Position numbers and translations under genes: made by a program. A stretch of 64,000 bases of DNA from Roseivirga sp. BDSF3-8 (lineage in GTDB: Bacteria; Bacteroidota; Bacteroidia; Cytophagales; Cyclobacteriaceae). Below, one piece after another: positions 54,330-62,846 of this stretch. The stretch spans positions 4,915,001-4,979,000 of the forward strand of contig NZ_JBGNFV010000001.1 in NCBI RefSeq assembly GCF_041449215.1, read 5' to 3'. Within the stretch, counting starts at the first letter, position 1, and each line of letters begins with the position of its first letter. Under the pieces are notes generated by a model. The model ran no database searches. It was not told where the DNA came from and saw only the letters and a program-made list of their open reading frames with translations.

Positions 54330-55583
54330 TTAAGCTCGTAGCCTGTCGGCCACTAACTCAGCCGCGAGGCGTCCGCTTCTCATAGCAGCATTGATGGAGC
54401 CATTAAGCAAGTGGTCACCGCATATATAATTGCGTTCACTAATTTGCATCATAGCTGGTGCTATTTCATGTTGGACATGATTTTGTGCAGGCAAGGCGTA
54501 CGGAATGTGGTAGGTATGCAGGTGTTCCCACTCCGTTACCTCCTTACCAAACATTTGTTCAAGTTCCTTTTTAATGGTTTTGAGAATGCTGTATTCATCA
54601 AAGGCTTGATCGCCAATGACTGATGCGGATATGAGGTGTTTACCTTCCGGGGCGTATGATGATGCTATGTTAGACATCACGGCCACATTGTTTATCAGTC
54701 CGGAGCCGGTGCCATTCAGGGTTAATATAGGCTCAATGTAAGGTGGCTTATCTGCCACAAAATAAAAGGTAGATGTGCTCTGATAAGTTACCTTACAGGA
54801 AAAGCCGGAAAGTTTTTGAAGAGCAGGGGCTTGTGTGGCTATGAGTACATATTTTCCTTCGAACTCTTTTCCTGATTCAGTAACAACTTTACCATCTGTT
54901 ATGCTGGTGGCAGGCGTGTTGAAATGAAACATATGGGAAGGTAATTGCCCCGCCAGCTGCTTTGGTATTTGCTCCATACCTTTTTCAGGTACGGCTGCGT
55001 GCCCTTCAGAAAACATCTTAAAAACGAAATCCAGTGCGCGCCTGCTGGTTTCAAGCTCACCTTCCAGGAAAATACCACTGAAAAACGGCTTAAAGAAGGA
55101 GTCGATCATCTTATCGCTAAAGCCATACTCCTCTTTCAGAGCTATTAATGAAGGCTTTTCTTCCTCCTGAAATATTTCTAATAAAGACTTACTACTCAAT
55201 TGAGCTCTCAGTCGTAGTACACGAAACTTATCAGTAAACGAACCTAACGGTGAGAAAAGAGAGCTGAAAAGCTCAGATGGCTGTCTTGTAGGGTCTGCAA
55301 CCCGAAAAGTTTTGCCTTTGCGATACACCTGTGCCCCGGGCAAAAAACTTTTAAGATTTAACTTGGCATAATCGAGTAGTTCTCTGGTTTCCGGATACGC
55401 TGTAAGTAGTACCTGAAATCCCCTGTCCAGGAGAAAGCCATCTAAGTTATCAGTTTTAATTCTCCCTCCTGCCCTGTCAGAGGACTCAACTATGCAGTAG
55501 CTGAGGTTATTCCTTTGTAAAACACTGGCAGCAGTAAGCCCGGCCATGCCGGACCCTACAATTACCACATCACATTTTTGCAT
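54330..55583 (-). CDS. FAD-dependent oxidoreductase (amine-oxidase type)
   Basis: 417 residues. Dinucleotide fold at the N-terminus, DVVIVGSGMAGLTAASVL, then ESSDRAGGRIKTDNLDGFLL and the C-terminal NYICGDHLLNGSINAAMRSG (FAD-end motif). Fits the monoamine-oxidase/protoporphyrinogen-oxidase-like group, substrate unknown. Directly upstream of the MpaB-type oxygenase on the same strand; together they may oxidise a lipid or isoprenoid. Starts 33 bases from the stop of the helicase gene. Confidence 0.9.
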   Translation of the reverse strand: MQKCDVVIVGSGMAGLTAASVLQRNNLSYCIVESSDRAGGRIKTDNLDGFLLDRGFQVLLTAYPETRELLDYAKLNLKSFLPGAQVYRKGKTFRVADPTRQPSELFSSLFSPLGSFTDKFRVLRLRAQLSSKSLLEIFQEEEKPSLIALKEEYGFSDKMIDSFFKPFFSGIFLEGELETSRRALDFVFKMFSEGHAAVPEKGMEQIPKQLAGQLPSHMFHFNTPATSITDGKVVTESGKEFEGKYVLIATQAPALQKLSGFSCKVTYQSTSTFYFVADKPPYIEPILTLNGTGSGLINNVAVMSNIASSYAPEGKHLISASVIGDQAFDEYSILKTIKKELEQMFGKEVTEWEHLHTYHIPYALPAQNHVQHEIAPAMMQISERNYICGDHLLNGSINAAMRSGRLAAELVADRLRA

Positions 55584-55616
55584 TGCGTTCAGATTAAAAG
55601 TATCCGGACACAGGTA

Positions 55617-56864
55617 TCATGAGGATGACCGCCCGGGCCTCCCCTTACGTTGGCCACCTTTCCTGCCGCCGCCCTTTCGTCTGGATCCTCCACCCTGACC
55701 GCCTTTGCGGGGCTTTTGTACGGATGGAGGTTCTCCCAGGTGTTCAGGTAGCTTGAGGCGCCTTACTTCCATACCTATAGTTTCTTCTATCCGGTAGAAC
55801 TTCTGTTGATCTTTGCTATTAACAAAAGTAAAAGCGACACCGGTTGATTCTGCGCGAGCAGTACGGCCTACACGGTGTACGTAATCTTCGCCATCATGGG
55901 GCACGTCATAATTGATAACAAGCCCAATGTTCTCAATATCAATTCCCCGGCTCATTACGTCTGTCGCTACCAGGATTTGTACCTGGCGGTTACGGAATTT
56001 CAGTAGCACCTCTTCCCTTTCGGTCTGCTCCAGGTCAGAGTGTATGCTTCTTGCATTAAAATTAGCTTTGCGTAATTCCTTATCAATGGCTTTTACGTTC
56101 GCTTTAGTACTGCTGAAAATGATAATGCTAGGTATTTCCTTAGCTGAAAGTAAGTGCTTGATCAGTTCAATTTTCTGGTCGTCGTGAGCCAGGAATACCC
56201 CTTGAAAAACTCCCTCTGCAGGTTTTGAAACTGCAAGGTTTACCTGTTCCGGCTCTTTCAGGATTTTCTCTGCCAGAGATCTGATTTTGGGAGGCATAGT
56301 AGCACTGAACATAAGTGTCTGCCTTTCTTCCGGCAAGAAACTTATGATCTTCATTAGGTCTCCCAGAAATCCCATATCCAGCATTCTGTCTGCCTCATCA
56401 AGTACCAGAAAGCTAAGATTATCAAGCTTCACGTACCCCATATTCAGATGCATAATAAGCCTGCCGGGTGTAGCTATGACAATGTCTGCCCCTTCTTTGA
56501 GCGCCTTTTTTTCACGCTCAAAAGATGCTCCGTCAGTACCGCCGTAGATGGCGAGTGAACTGGTATTAGTAAAATATGCAAATCCTGCCAATGACCGGTC
56601 TATCTGTACGGCTAGCTCCCGGGTAGGTGCCAGTATGATGGCATCGACATTGTGCTCATCGTTCCCGCTTGTAGCCAATTTGTTAAGAATGGGTAAAAGA
56701 TAGGCGGCTGTTTTACCGGTGCCTGTCTGAGCACAACCGATAATGTCTTTACCTTCCAGAATGATTGGAATGGTTTCGGCCTGGACGGGAGTTGCATTTT
56801 CAAAGCCCATGGCAGAAAGGCCTTCCATTACTGCCGGGCCGAAGTTAAGCTCCTCGAATTTCAA
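55617..56864 (-). CDS. DEAD-box RNA helicase
   Basis: 415 residues. All helicase motifs: CAQTGTGKTAA (Walker A; Lys51), PTRELA, TPGRL, VLDEADRM (DEAD), SAT, then HRVGRTARAE (motif VI). A basic glycine-rich tail (GGQGGGSRRKGGGRKGG) follows, which normally holds RNA. RhlE-like. Cytoplasmic; unwinds RNA in ribosome assembly or decay. It is last of a possible same-strand run with the FAD gene. Upstream (56865-57101) is an AT-rich gap with the divergent promoters. Confidence 0.97.
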   Translation of the reverse strand: MKFEELNFGPAVMEGLSAMGFENATPVQAETIPIILEGKDIIGCAQTGTGKTAAYLLPILNKLATSGNDEHNVDAIILAPTRELAVQIDRSLAGFAYFTNTSSLAIYGGTDGASFEREKKALKEGADIVIATPGRLIMHLNMGYVKLDNLSFLVLDEADRMLDMGFLGDLMKIISFLPEERQTLMFSATMPPKIRSLAEKILKEPEQVNLAVSKPAEGVFQGVFLAHDDQKIELIKHLLSAKEIPSIIIFSSTKANVKAIDKELRKANFNARSIHSDLEQTEREEVLLKFRNRQVQILVATDVMSRGIDIENIGLVINYDVPHDGEDYVHRVGRTARAESTGVAFTFVNSKDQQKFYRIEETIGMEVRRLKLPEHLGEPPSVQKPRKGGQGGGSRRKGGGRKGGQRKGRPGRSSS

Positions 56865-57101
56865 ATTTTGTAGACTTTTTTATTAAAAAGTAATTCTATA
56901 GTCAAAAACTTTCGTTTAAAAGCATGGTGATTGCCTGGCAAACACCCCTAATGGTAATTATTTGATTGCAAATGATTAGCCATCAAGTGCAAATAAAGGA
57001 ATTTTCATATTAAACCTCATCGTAATTAATATGTTTCTACCTTTACTTTCCAATTAATGGGCCATGTTCGGGCGAAACATTTCTAAAATTATCAAAAGGA
57101 C

Positions 57102-57956
57102 ATGAGAAAACTAACTTTTATGTTTATTGCCTCCATATTTTTAGCAGCTCCGGGCTGCGGACAGGAGGAAAAAGAGGGTGACGTACCTCCTGCTGAGGAC
57201 AGGGAATCTGCCACGCCTATGGCACACCCTCCGGCTTATCCTCTTGAATACACTATGGTAACCCTGGATACTACGCTGGGGAATTGTGAGGATACGGAAA
57301 CATTTCCCGCTTGCACAAGAATATCACTCTCCTATCCGGACAGCCTGCAGGGCTCAAGTGACTTGCTCAGGGATAGCATAGGTAATCTGGTACGGGAGTA
57401 TGTTTATGAAAATGATGCCCGGGCGCAATTCTTTAAAAAATACTCTCCCAGTCTGATAGATACACTTGGGGAAGAATATCGAAACATGACACTTAGTAAA
57501 TGGGAGGTAACGAATGACTTATCTGTTGAATACAATACCCCAGAGTTGGTGACACTGAAGTTTAACACATATCAGTTCACAGGTGGAGCCCATGGGAATG
57601 GTTCTGTAGTATTTTTTAATTTTGACCCCGCCAGCGGACAAAAATATAGTATCAGAGACTTACTAAAGGATCCGGCGGATATGGACTCATTGAATGCGGT
57701 GGCCGAAACTATCTTCCGACAAAGGTATGAACTTGGCAATCAATCTTTCAAAACAGCCGGATACTGGTTTCAGGACAATGAGTTTTCGCTCAATGATAAC
57801 TTTACGATAACAGGTCAGGGGCTTAATTTTCTGTATAATGCTTATGAAATCACCTCTTATGCAGAAGGCACTCCCGAGCTTTTTCTGCCCTGGAATGCAA
57901 TCTCCGGCCTGGTGGATGAAAACAAAGTTCCGGTTCAGATATCTGTAAATCAGTAA
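57102..57956 (+). CDS. DUF3298/RsiV-like lipoprotein
   Basis: 284 residues. Signal peptide MRKLTFMFIASIFLAAPGC with lipobox LAAPGC, then an acidic linker and two alpha/beta domains: a DUF4163-like one (ITLSYPDSLQ-type) and a DUF3298 one (TLKFNTYQFTGGAHGNGS and LFLPWNAISGLV). The 'GGAHG' motif is characteristic. It is the extracytoplasmic module also found in PdaC and RsiV, thought to bind peptidoglycan-related molecules or lysozyme. It is 5 bases before the LOG-family gene. Confidence 0.85.
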   Translation: MRKLTFMFIASIFLAAPGCGQEEKEGDVPPAEDRESATPMAHPPAYPLEYTMVTLDTTLGNCEDTETFPACTRISLSYPDSLQGSSDLLRDSIGNLVREYVYENDARAQFFKKYSPSLIDTLGEEYRNMTLSKWEVTNDLSVEYNTPELVTLKFNTYQFTGGAHGNGSVVFFNFDPASGQKYSIRDLLKDPADMDSLNAVAETIFRQRYELGNQSFKTAGYWFQDNEFSLNDNFTITGQGLNFLYNAYEITSYAEGTPELFLPWNAISGLVDENKVPVQISVNQ

Positions 57957-57961
57957 TTAAT

Positions 57962-58576
57962 ATGAGAAAGATCAATAAGGTATGCGTATATGCCGCATCA
58001 AGCCCTTATGTAGATGAAAAATATTTTGCCGCAACAGAATCGCTGGCAAATTCACTGGTAGATAATAATGTGACGGTTGTGTACGGTGGAGGAGCAGTAG
58101 GTCTGATGGGACATCTTGCGGACACCGTCGTTGCACGGGAGGGGCGGATTATCGGCATTATGCCTAATTTCATGAAGAAAGTGGAGCTTAACCATAAGGC
58201 CGTTACCGAATTCATCTTTGTAGGTGACATGCATGAGAGGAAAAAGCGGTTTCTGGAAGAGGTAAATGGGGTGATCGCATTGCCTGGTGGTTGCGGTACC
58301 TTCGAAGAGCTACTGGAGGTTATTACTCTGAAGCGGCTGGGGCTTTTCATGGAACCAATCATCATTTACAATATCAATGGCTACTATGACCCTCTTATTC
58401 AAATGCTGGAAAAGAGTATTGAAGAAAAGTTTTTAAAGCCGAAGCATCGTATGATGTGGACTGTACTAAATGAAGGGGATGATGTGATGGAAGCCTTGCA
58501 AAACGCTCCGGAATGGACTGAGGAACTTGTTAATCTGAAGGGATACGCAAATCTGGAAAATAAAAAGCGCCCCTGA
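57962..58576 (+). CDS. LOG-family phosphoribohydrolase (TIGR00730)
   Basis: 204 residues. Rossmann-like with VCVYAASSPYVDEKYF at the start, VVYGGGAVGLMGHLAD, GRIIGIMPNF and the signature LPGGCGTFEELLEVITLKRL. The family cleaves N6-modified AMP nucleotides, releasing cytokinin-type bases or ribose 5-phosphate. Cytoplasmic. In bacteria the physiological role is uncertain. Pairing with a DUF3298 lipoprotein is unexplained. A strong terminator follows at 58610. Confidence 0.92.
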   Translation: MRKINKVCVYAASSPYVDEKYFAATESLANSLVDNNVTVVYGGGAVGLMGHLADTVVAREGRIIGIMPNFMKKVELNHKAVTEFIFVGDMHERKKRFLEEVNGVIALPGGCGTFEELLEVITLKRLGLFMEPIIIYNINGYYDPLIQMLEKSIEEKFLKPKHRMMWTVLNEGDDVMEALQNAPEWTEELVNLKGYANLENKKRP

Positions 58577-58609
58577 TACAAGAAGCCTGAAAACAGACTA
58601 CACAAAAAT

Positions 58610-58641
58610 AAAAAGAGGGCACTATGCAGTGCCCTCTTTTT
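58610..58641. terminator. Bidirectional terminator
   Basis: AAAAAGAGGGCACT and AGTGCCCTCTTTTT, 14-bp stem with a 4-base loop (ATGC), between the LOG gene and the convergent protease gene. A-rich and T-rich arms make it work both ways. Confidence 0.95.
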
Positions 58642-58672
58642 ATCAATTAAGATAGATATATCGTCAGGGAGC

Positions 58673-60241
58673 TTACTTGCTTACTACAAGACGCTCTACT
58701 TTTTTCTCATCACCGCTCTCTACGGAGATCATGTAAACACCTTCACGCAGGCTCTGCACATCAAACGTATGTTCGATAAGGCCACTGAGCTGAGCGTAAT
58801 CGGCAGTCGTAATAACAGCACCGGTTACATCATAAAGCTTGATTTTCACATCTTTAGCCTCAGGTCCTACGTTGTAGGATAGCGTAGAAGAAGTTTTAGC
58901 AGGGTTAGGAGCCATGAAGAAGTTTGCATTGGCATCGATACCACTACGAACACCTTCTACTTCGCTTGAAGCGATACCAGCACGCACACCACCGATGTTG
59001 ATCGTGTAGTCTTCTACCTCACCGTAGCTGAAAGTCTCACAGCTGCCAGGTGCACTGTTATACTTCATAGATACACGCATGCGGGTGTTACCAGATTTGG
59101 CACCTGAAGGAACAGTAAAGTTACCAGACACTCCGCTACTTGAAGAAGAGCTCTTGCTAAGAATCAGCTCACCGCTGTCGTTAAAATCACCGTCGCCATT
59201 GTAGTCAATCCATACTCTGTAGTATTCAGTGTAAGATGAACCGCTGAAGTTAACATCTACAGTGATAGGGTAAGACGTACCCTGATATACAGACCATGCA
59301 GAAGCATCATAAGAAGCATATCCGCCGTTATCACCACTATTTGAGTACCACAAGTTAGCAAAGTCTACACGCTGAATCCACTCGTAAGAAGAGTTATTGC
59401 CTTTGGAAGCACAGTAAGAGGTAGAACCTCCCCCACCGCCGCCGGATGAGCCACCTACGTAGCCGTCAATCCATGTAGCGAAAGAAGACACTCTGCCATA
59501 CATACCAGGATAGTTAGGGTCAGCACATCCGTAACCCCAGCTTACAATACCAGCAACGATCACACCAGAACCTTTAGAAACAACCAGAGGTCCTCCGGAG
59601 TCACCCTGGCAGGCATCAATACCACCAGTAGTGTAACCGGCACCAAGCTGATCAGAAGTGATGTTCTGAGGGTAAGCTGCATTAGCATAAGAATTAGACA
59701 CGATAGGTACCTGAGCGGCCTGAAGCTGATCAGGTGAAGAACCACCTGAAGACAGGGTACCCCATCCTGATATGGTAGACATTACACCAGCATTGGTGTA
59801 TCCGGCAGAAGCATCTGCAGCAGTAGCGTAAGGAATAGCCTGTACAGAACTGTTAAATGACAGAGGAGAAGAAAGCTTCAATAGAGCAGCATCTTTACCT
59901 GCGCTGGGCGTACTATATCCGGGATAAGCATAAATAGCTGATACAGAGCGAATCTGTCCACTGCTTGACTGGCTTATGCGGCTTGCACCTGCCATAACGC
60001 GGATGCTGGAAGCGGCTGTACCATCGATACAGTGAGCTGCTGTCAGAATCCACTCATCATCGATGATGGTTCCACCACAAAAGTGGTATCCGCTGGTAGT
60101 CTGTATAGAGACCTGGTAAGGGTAATCAGAAATGTTAGCATTACTACCACCCACAATGGCGCCTTCGTTATCTCCCTTCTGGGCAAAGGCTGCCGTAGCA
60201 GCAAAGATAGACATGGAAAAAAACAGTAAAATTTTTCTCAT
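58673..60241 (-). CDS. Secreted trypsin-like protease with one GEVED domain and T9SS tail
   Basis: 522 residues from ATG 60241 (signal MRKILLFFSMSIFAATAAFA). A trypsin-like (S1) domain of about 220 residues: IVGGSNANISDYPYQVSIQT, LTAAHCIDG, GKDAALLKLSS and CQGDSGGPLVV give His, Asp, Ser. Then a G/S linker, a GEVED domain ending SYGEVEDYTINI, and a C-terminal type A sorting tail (MAPNPAKTSSTLSYNVG to VERLVVSK), which sends the protein through T9SS. Closely similar to the next gene upstream (60606) and in tandem with it. Extracellular or cell-surface enzyme. Confidence 0.95.
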   Translation of the reverse strand: MRKILLFFSMSIFAATAAFAQKGDNEGAIVGGSNANISDYPYQVSIQTTSGYHFCGGTIIDDEWILTAAHCIDGTAASSIRVMAGASRISQSSSGQIRSVSAIYAYPGYSTPSAGKDAALLKLSSPLSFNSSVQAIPYATAADASAGYTNAGVMSTISGWGTLSSGGSSPDQLQAAQVPIVSNSYANAAYPQNITSDQLGAGYTTGGIDACQGDSGGPLVVSKGSGVIVAGIVSWGYGCADPNYPGMYGRVSSFATWIDGYVGGSSGGGGGGSTSYCASKGNNSSYEWIQRVDFANLWYSNSGDNGGYASYDASAWSVYQGTSYPITVDVNFSGSSYTEYYRVWIDYNGDGDFNDSGELILSKSSSSSSGVSGNFTVPSGAKSGNTRMRVSMKYNSAPGSCETFSYGEVEDYTINIGGVRAGIASSEVEGVRSGIDANANFFMAPNPAKTSSTLSYNVGPEAKDVKIKLYDVTGAVITTADYAQLSGLIEHTFDVQSLREGVYMISVESGDEKKVERLVVSK

Positions 60242-60540
60242 AAAAAGAGGTTTATAGTAAGAACATAATTTGGATTTACTCAATCCATAACCACGAAATT
60301 ACTAACTTCTTTAAATCAGGAAAAGAATCTTTAATTGGGTGGATAACATTGGGGACCACCGTAATGCGGGTTTCCTCTTGCCTTGATTGGAATAAAATTT
60401 CACTAATAATAGACCAAACAAATGTTTGTTTAGATTTTATTCCATTATGGAGAGGATAGTTATGAGGAAGGAACTGAATAATTATAACATTAGAGGTTGA
60501 ATAAGATTCTTCTTTCCTTACAAGTTATTTCTTAATAATA

Positions 60541-60585
60541 CACAACTTGAAAAGAGGCACCTCTGGCGCCTCTTTTCAAGTTGTG
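60541..60585 (-). terminator. Long hairpin after the second protease gene
   Basis: CACAACTTGAAAAGAGGC (60541-60558) pairs perfectly over 18 bases with 60568-60585, loop of 9. It lies 20 bases beyond the stop of the gene at 60606-62609. T run on the minus strand is internal (TTTTC). Likely transcript end. Confidence 0.75.
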
Positions 60586-60605
60586 GGGTACTATTCTTAA
60601 ATGAA

Positions 60606-62609
60606 TTATCGTTTGATAACGAGTTTTTCTACTTCATTATAGCCGTCACCTTTTACCTTAAGCATGTAAATACCATCGCGCAGGCCACTGATATTCAGGC
60701 TATGATTAGTGATGCCATTCCCGCTACTCATTTTCTGGCTAAATACCTCAGCGCCGCTTAGTGTCAATATTCTTACACTAATTCCGGTACTTTCCTTACC
60801 ATGGTCCAAGGTTAAAGTAAGGTTGTCTCTGGCAGGATTAGGAAAATAACTCAGGCTAAGCTCATTTGCGCTTGAACGTGATGTAAAATCTGTTGATTTT
60901 GTTGCACCGTTAGAAACGGATATCGAATAATCTTCAACTTCGCCCGAGCCGTACGTTTCGCAGCTTCCGGGTGCCGAATTGTTTTTCTGACTTATCCGCA
61001 TCCGTGTGTTCCCGTTGAAGGCGGTAGAGGGTACAACCACACTGCCACTTACAGAAACAGCAGTAGTTGGGCCGGCAGATAGTACCAGTTCACCACTGTC
61101 ATCGAAGTCGCCATCCTGGTTCCAGTCCACCCAAGCGCGGTATACCTGGCTTGGTGCACGACCCTTGTGCCCTTCAGCTACAGAAAGGGTATAGGCGGAT
61201 CCGGCAGAGACATTAAATGTGACGTTGGTGTAGTCTCCATATCCTCCGTCAGCACCAGAAGTGTTGCTGTTACCAGCAAAAGACACACTATTTATATAAT
61301 CTTTATTGCCGCCACCACTGGATACACAATAAACAGGGTCTCCCCCACCGTTATTGCCACCATCCGTCAGGTTGACAGTGTAATCTTCCACCTCACCATA
61401 CTGAAACACCTCGCAAGGTCCGGGAGCTGCATTATATTTCATAGCAACACGCATGCGCGTAAGAACAGGGGTAGTACCCGCAGGTACTGTTAGTGATCCT
61501 GTGGTAATTCCTTTTGCTGCACTACCTGCATCAAATACCAGCTCGCCGGCATCATCAAAATCCTGGTCATTATTCAGGTCGATCCAGATTCGCCAGTACT
61601 CATTATAGCTCCGGCCTGAATACCCGGGCTCCAGTGTTAGGCTGTAACTTGTTCCTATTTCCAGGTCTGCCTGCTGGCCGGTGAAGTCGCCATAGCCAAG
61701 GTTATCACCACTATTGTTGGTGAAAGACCCAATAGATACGCTTTGGACCCACTCATCTGAAGTGGTATTACCCTGTACATAGCAATAGCCTGTATTGTTT
61801 ACAATTCCGTCTACCCAAGTCTCAAAGGAAGAGGCCCTTGCATACATGCCTGGATAATCCGGAAGTGCGCAACCATTACCCCAGCTAACGATACCGGCAA
61901 GTATAACACCATCGTTACTAGCATTCGGTACAACCAAGGGTCCTCCGGAATCACCCTGGCAGGCATCAACCCCGCCCTCGCCAAGATAGCCGGCAGCAAG
62001 CTGATCATCGGTAATATTTACTGTCGAGTACGCTGCGTCTGCATCAGCATTGGAAACGATAGGTACCTGTGCGGCCTGCAGGACATCAGGAGAGGTCCCG
62101 CCCGAGGAAAGCGTACCCCAGCCTGATATGAAGGAAATGATACCGGGATCGGTAAGTCCGCCCAATCTGTCTGCCTCAGTTGCCATAGGAATAGCACCTA
62201 CATTTGGGGCAGAAAGATCAAGAGGAGAAGAAAGCTTCAGTAAAGCGCAGTCACGTCCCAGTGTTACGTCCTCATAGCCGGGAAAGGTAATAATGGTTTC
62301 TACCTGACGAATCTGGCCCTGGCTAGCAGTACTTAACCTTGTCGAACCGGCAAGGATCTGGATATTGGATGCTGTTCCTGTAGTACTCCCCTGAAAACAA
62401 TGAGCGGCTGAAACAATCCAGTATTCATTAATGATGGTGCCGCCGCAAAAATGTGAGCCACTGGTGGTCTGAACTGATACCTGGTAAGGGTAATCAGCAA
62501 TATCCGCGTTTGACCCACCTACGATGGCGCCGGGATCGACTTTTTGAGCAAAAGCGCCTGTAGCAAACGCAATGGTGAGACATAATGTGGTTAGTAATTT
62601 TTTTCTCAT
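60606..62609 (-). CDS. Secreted trypsin-like protease with two GEVED domains and T9SS tail
   Basis: 667 residues; signal MRKKLLTTLCLTIAFATGAF. S1 protease: IVGGSNADIADYPYQVSVQT, VSAAHCFQG, GRDCALLKLSS, CQGDSGGPLVV. Two GEVED domains (ends EVFQYGEVEDYTVNL and GSGEVEDYSISVSNG), then a type A T9SS sorting tail (YFPNPARDNLTLTLDHG, ISGLRDGIYMLKVKG, ending KLVIKR). Same layout as the neighbour with one extra GEVED unit. Separated from it by 364 bases. A local duplication is likely. Not expected to be active before secretion; no propeptide is obvious. Confidence 0.95.
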   Translation of the reverse strand: MRKKLLTTLCLTIAFATGAFAQKVDPGAIVGGSNADIADYPYQVSVQTTSGSHFCGGTIINEYWIVSAAHCFQGSTTGTASNIQILAGSTRLSTASQGQIRQVETIITFPGYEDVTLGRDCALLKLSSPLDLSAPNVGAIPMATEADRLGGLTDPGIISFISGWGTLSSGGTSPDVLQAAQVPIVSNADADAAYSTVNITDDQLAAGYLGEGGVDACQGDSGGPLVVPNASNDGVILAGIVSWGNGCALPDYPGMYARASSFETWVDGIVNNTGYCYVQGNTTSDEWVQSVSIGSFTNNSGDNLGYGDFTGQQADLEIGTSYSLTLEPGYSGRSYNEYWRIWIDLNNDQDFDDAGELVFDAGSAAKGITTGSLTVPAGTTPVLTRMRVAMKYNAAPGPCEVFQYGEVEDYTVNLTDGGNNGGGDPVYCVSSGGGNKDYINSVSFAGNSNTSGADGGYGDYTNVTFNVSAGSAYTLSVAEGHKGRAPSQVYRAWVDWNQDGDFDDSGELVLSAGPTTAVSVSGSVVVPSTAFNGNTRMRISQKNNSAPGSCETYGSGEVEDYSISVSNGATKSTDFTSRSSANELSLSYFPNPARDNLTLTLDHGKESTGISVRILTLSGAEVFSQKMSSGNGITNHSLNISGLRDGIYMLKVKGDGYNEVEKLVIKR

Positions 62610-62827
62610 ACTATGATGGATTATTAGTTGATTGAATTTATTGTGATTATCAATATAGTAATTTAAAGGCTTTTTATTAAAATTTTTATTTTAAAATATG
62701 TTTTTCATTGCATTTTGATTTTTAGACAAGAGGTTAATTTAAAATATTATTATTTGATAGCCTGGAGTTATAAATTGCCAGGAACGCTATAGAGAAGCAT
62801 TGAGCTTTAGCACATCATTTAATATTC

Positions 62828-62835
62828 TACCTTTG
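62828..62835 (+). promoter_or_regulatory. Probable -7 element of the methyltransferase gene
   Basis: TACCTTTG matches TAnnTTTG exactly, 11 bases before the ATG. A TTG at 62800-62802 is 25 bases upstream, slightly long. The 237-base gap 62610-62846 is otherwise AT-rich. Confidence 0.5.
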
Positions 62836-62846
62836 TTGGATAATAA

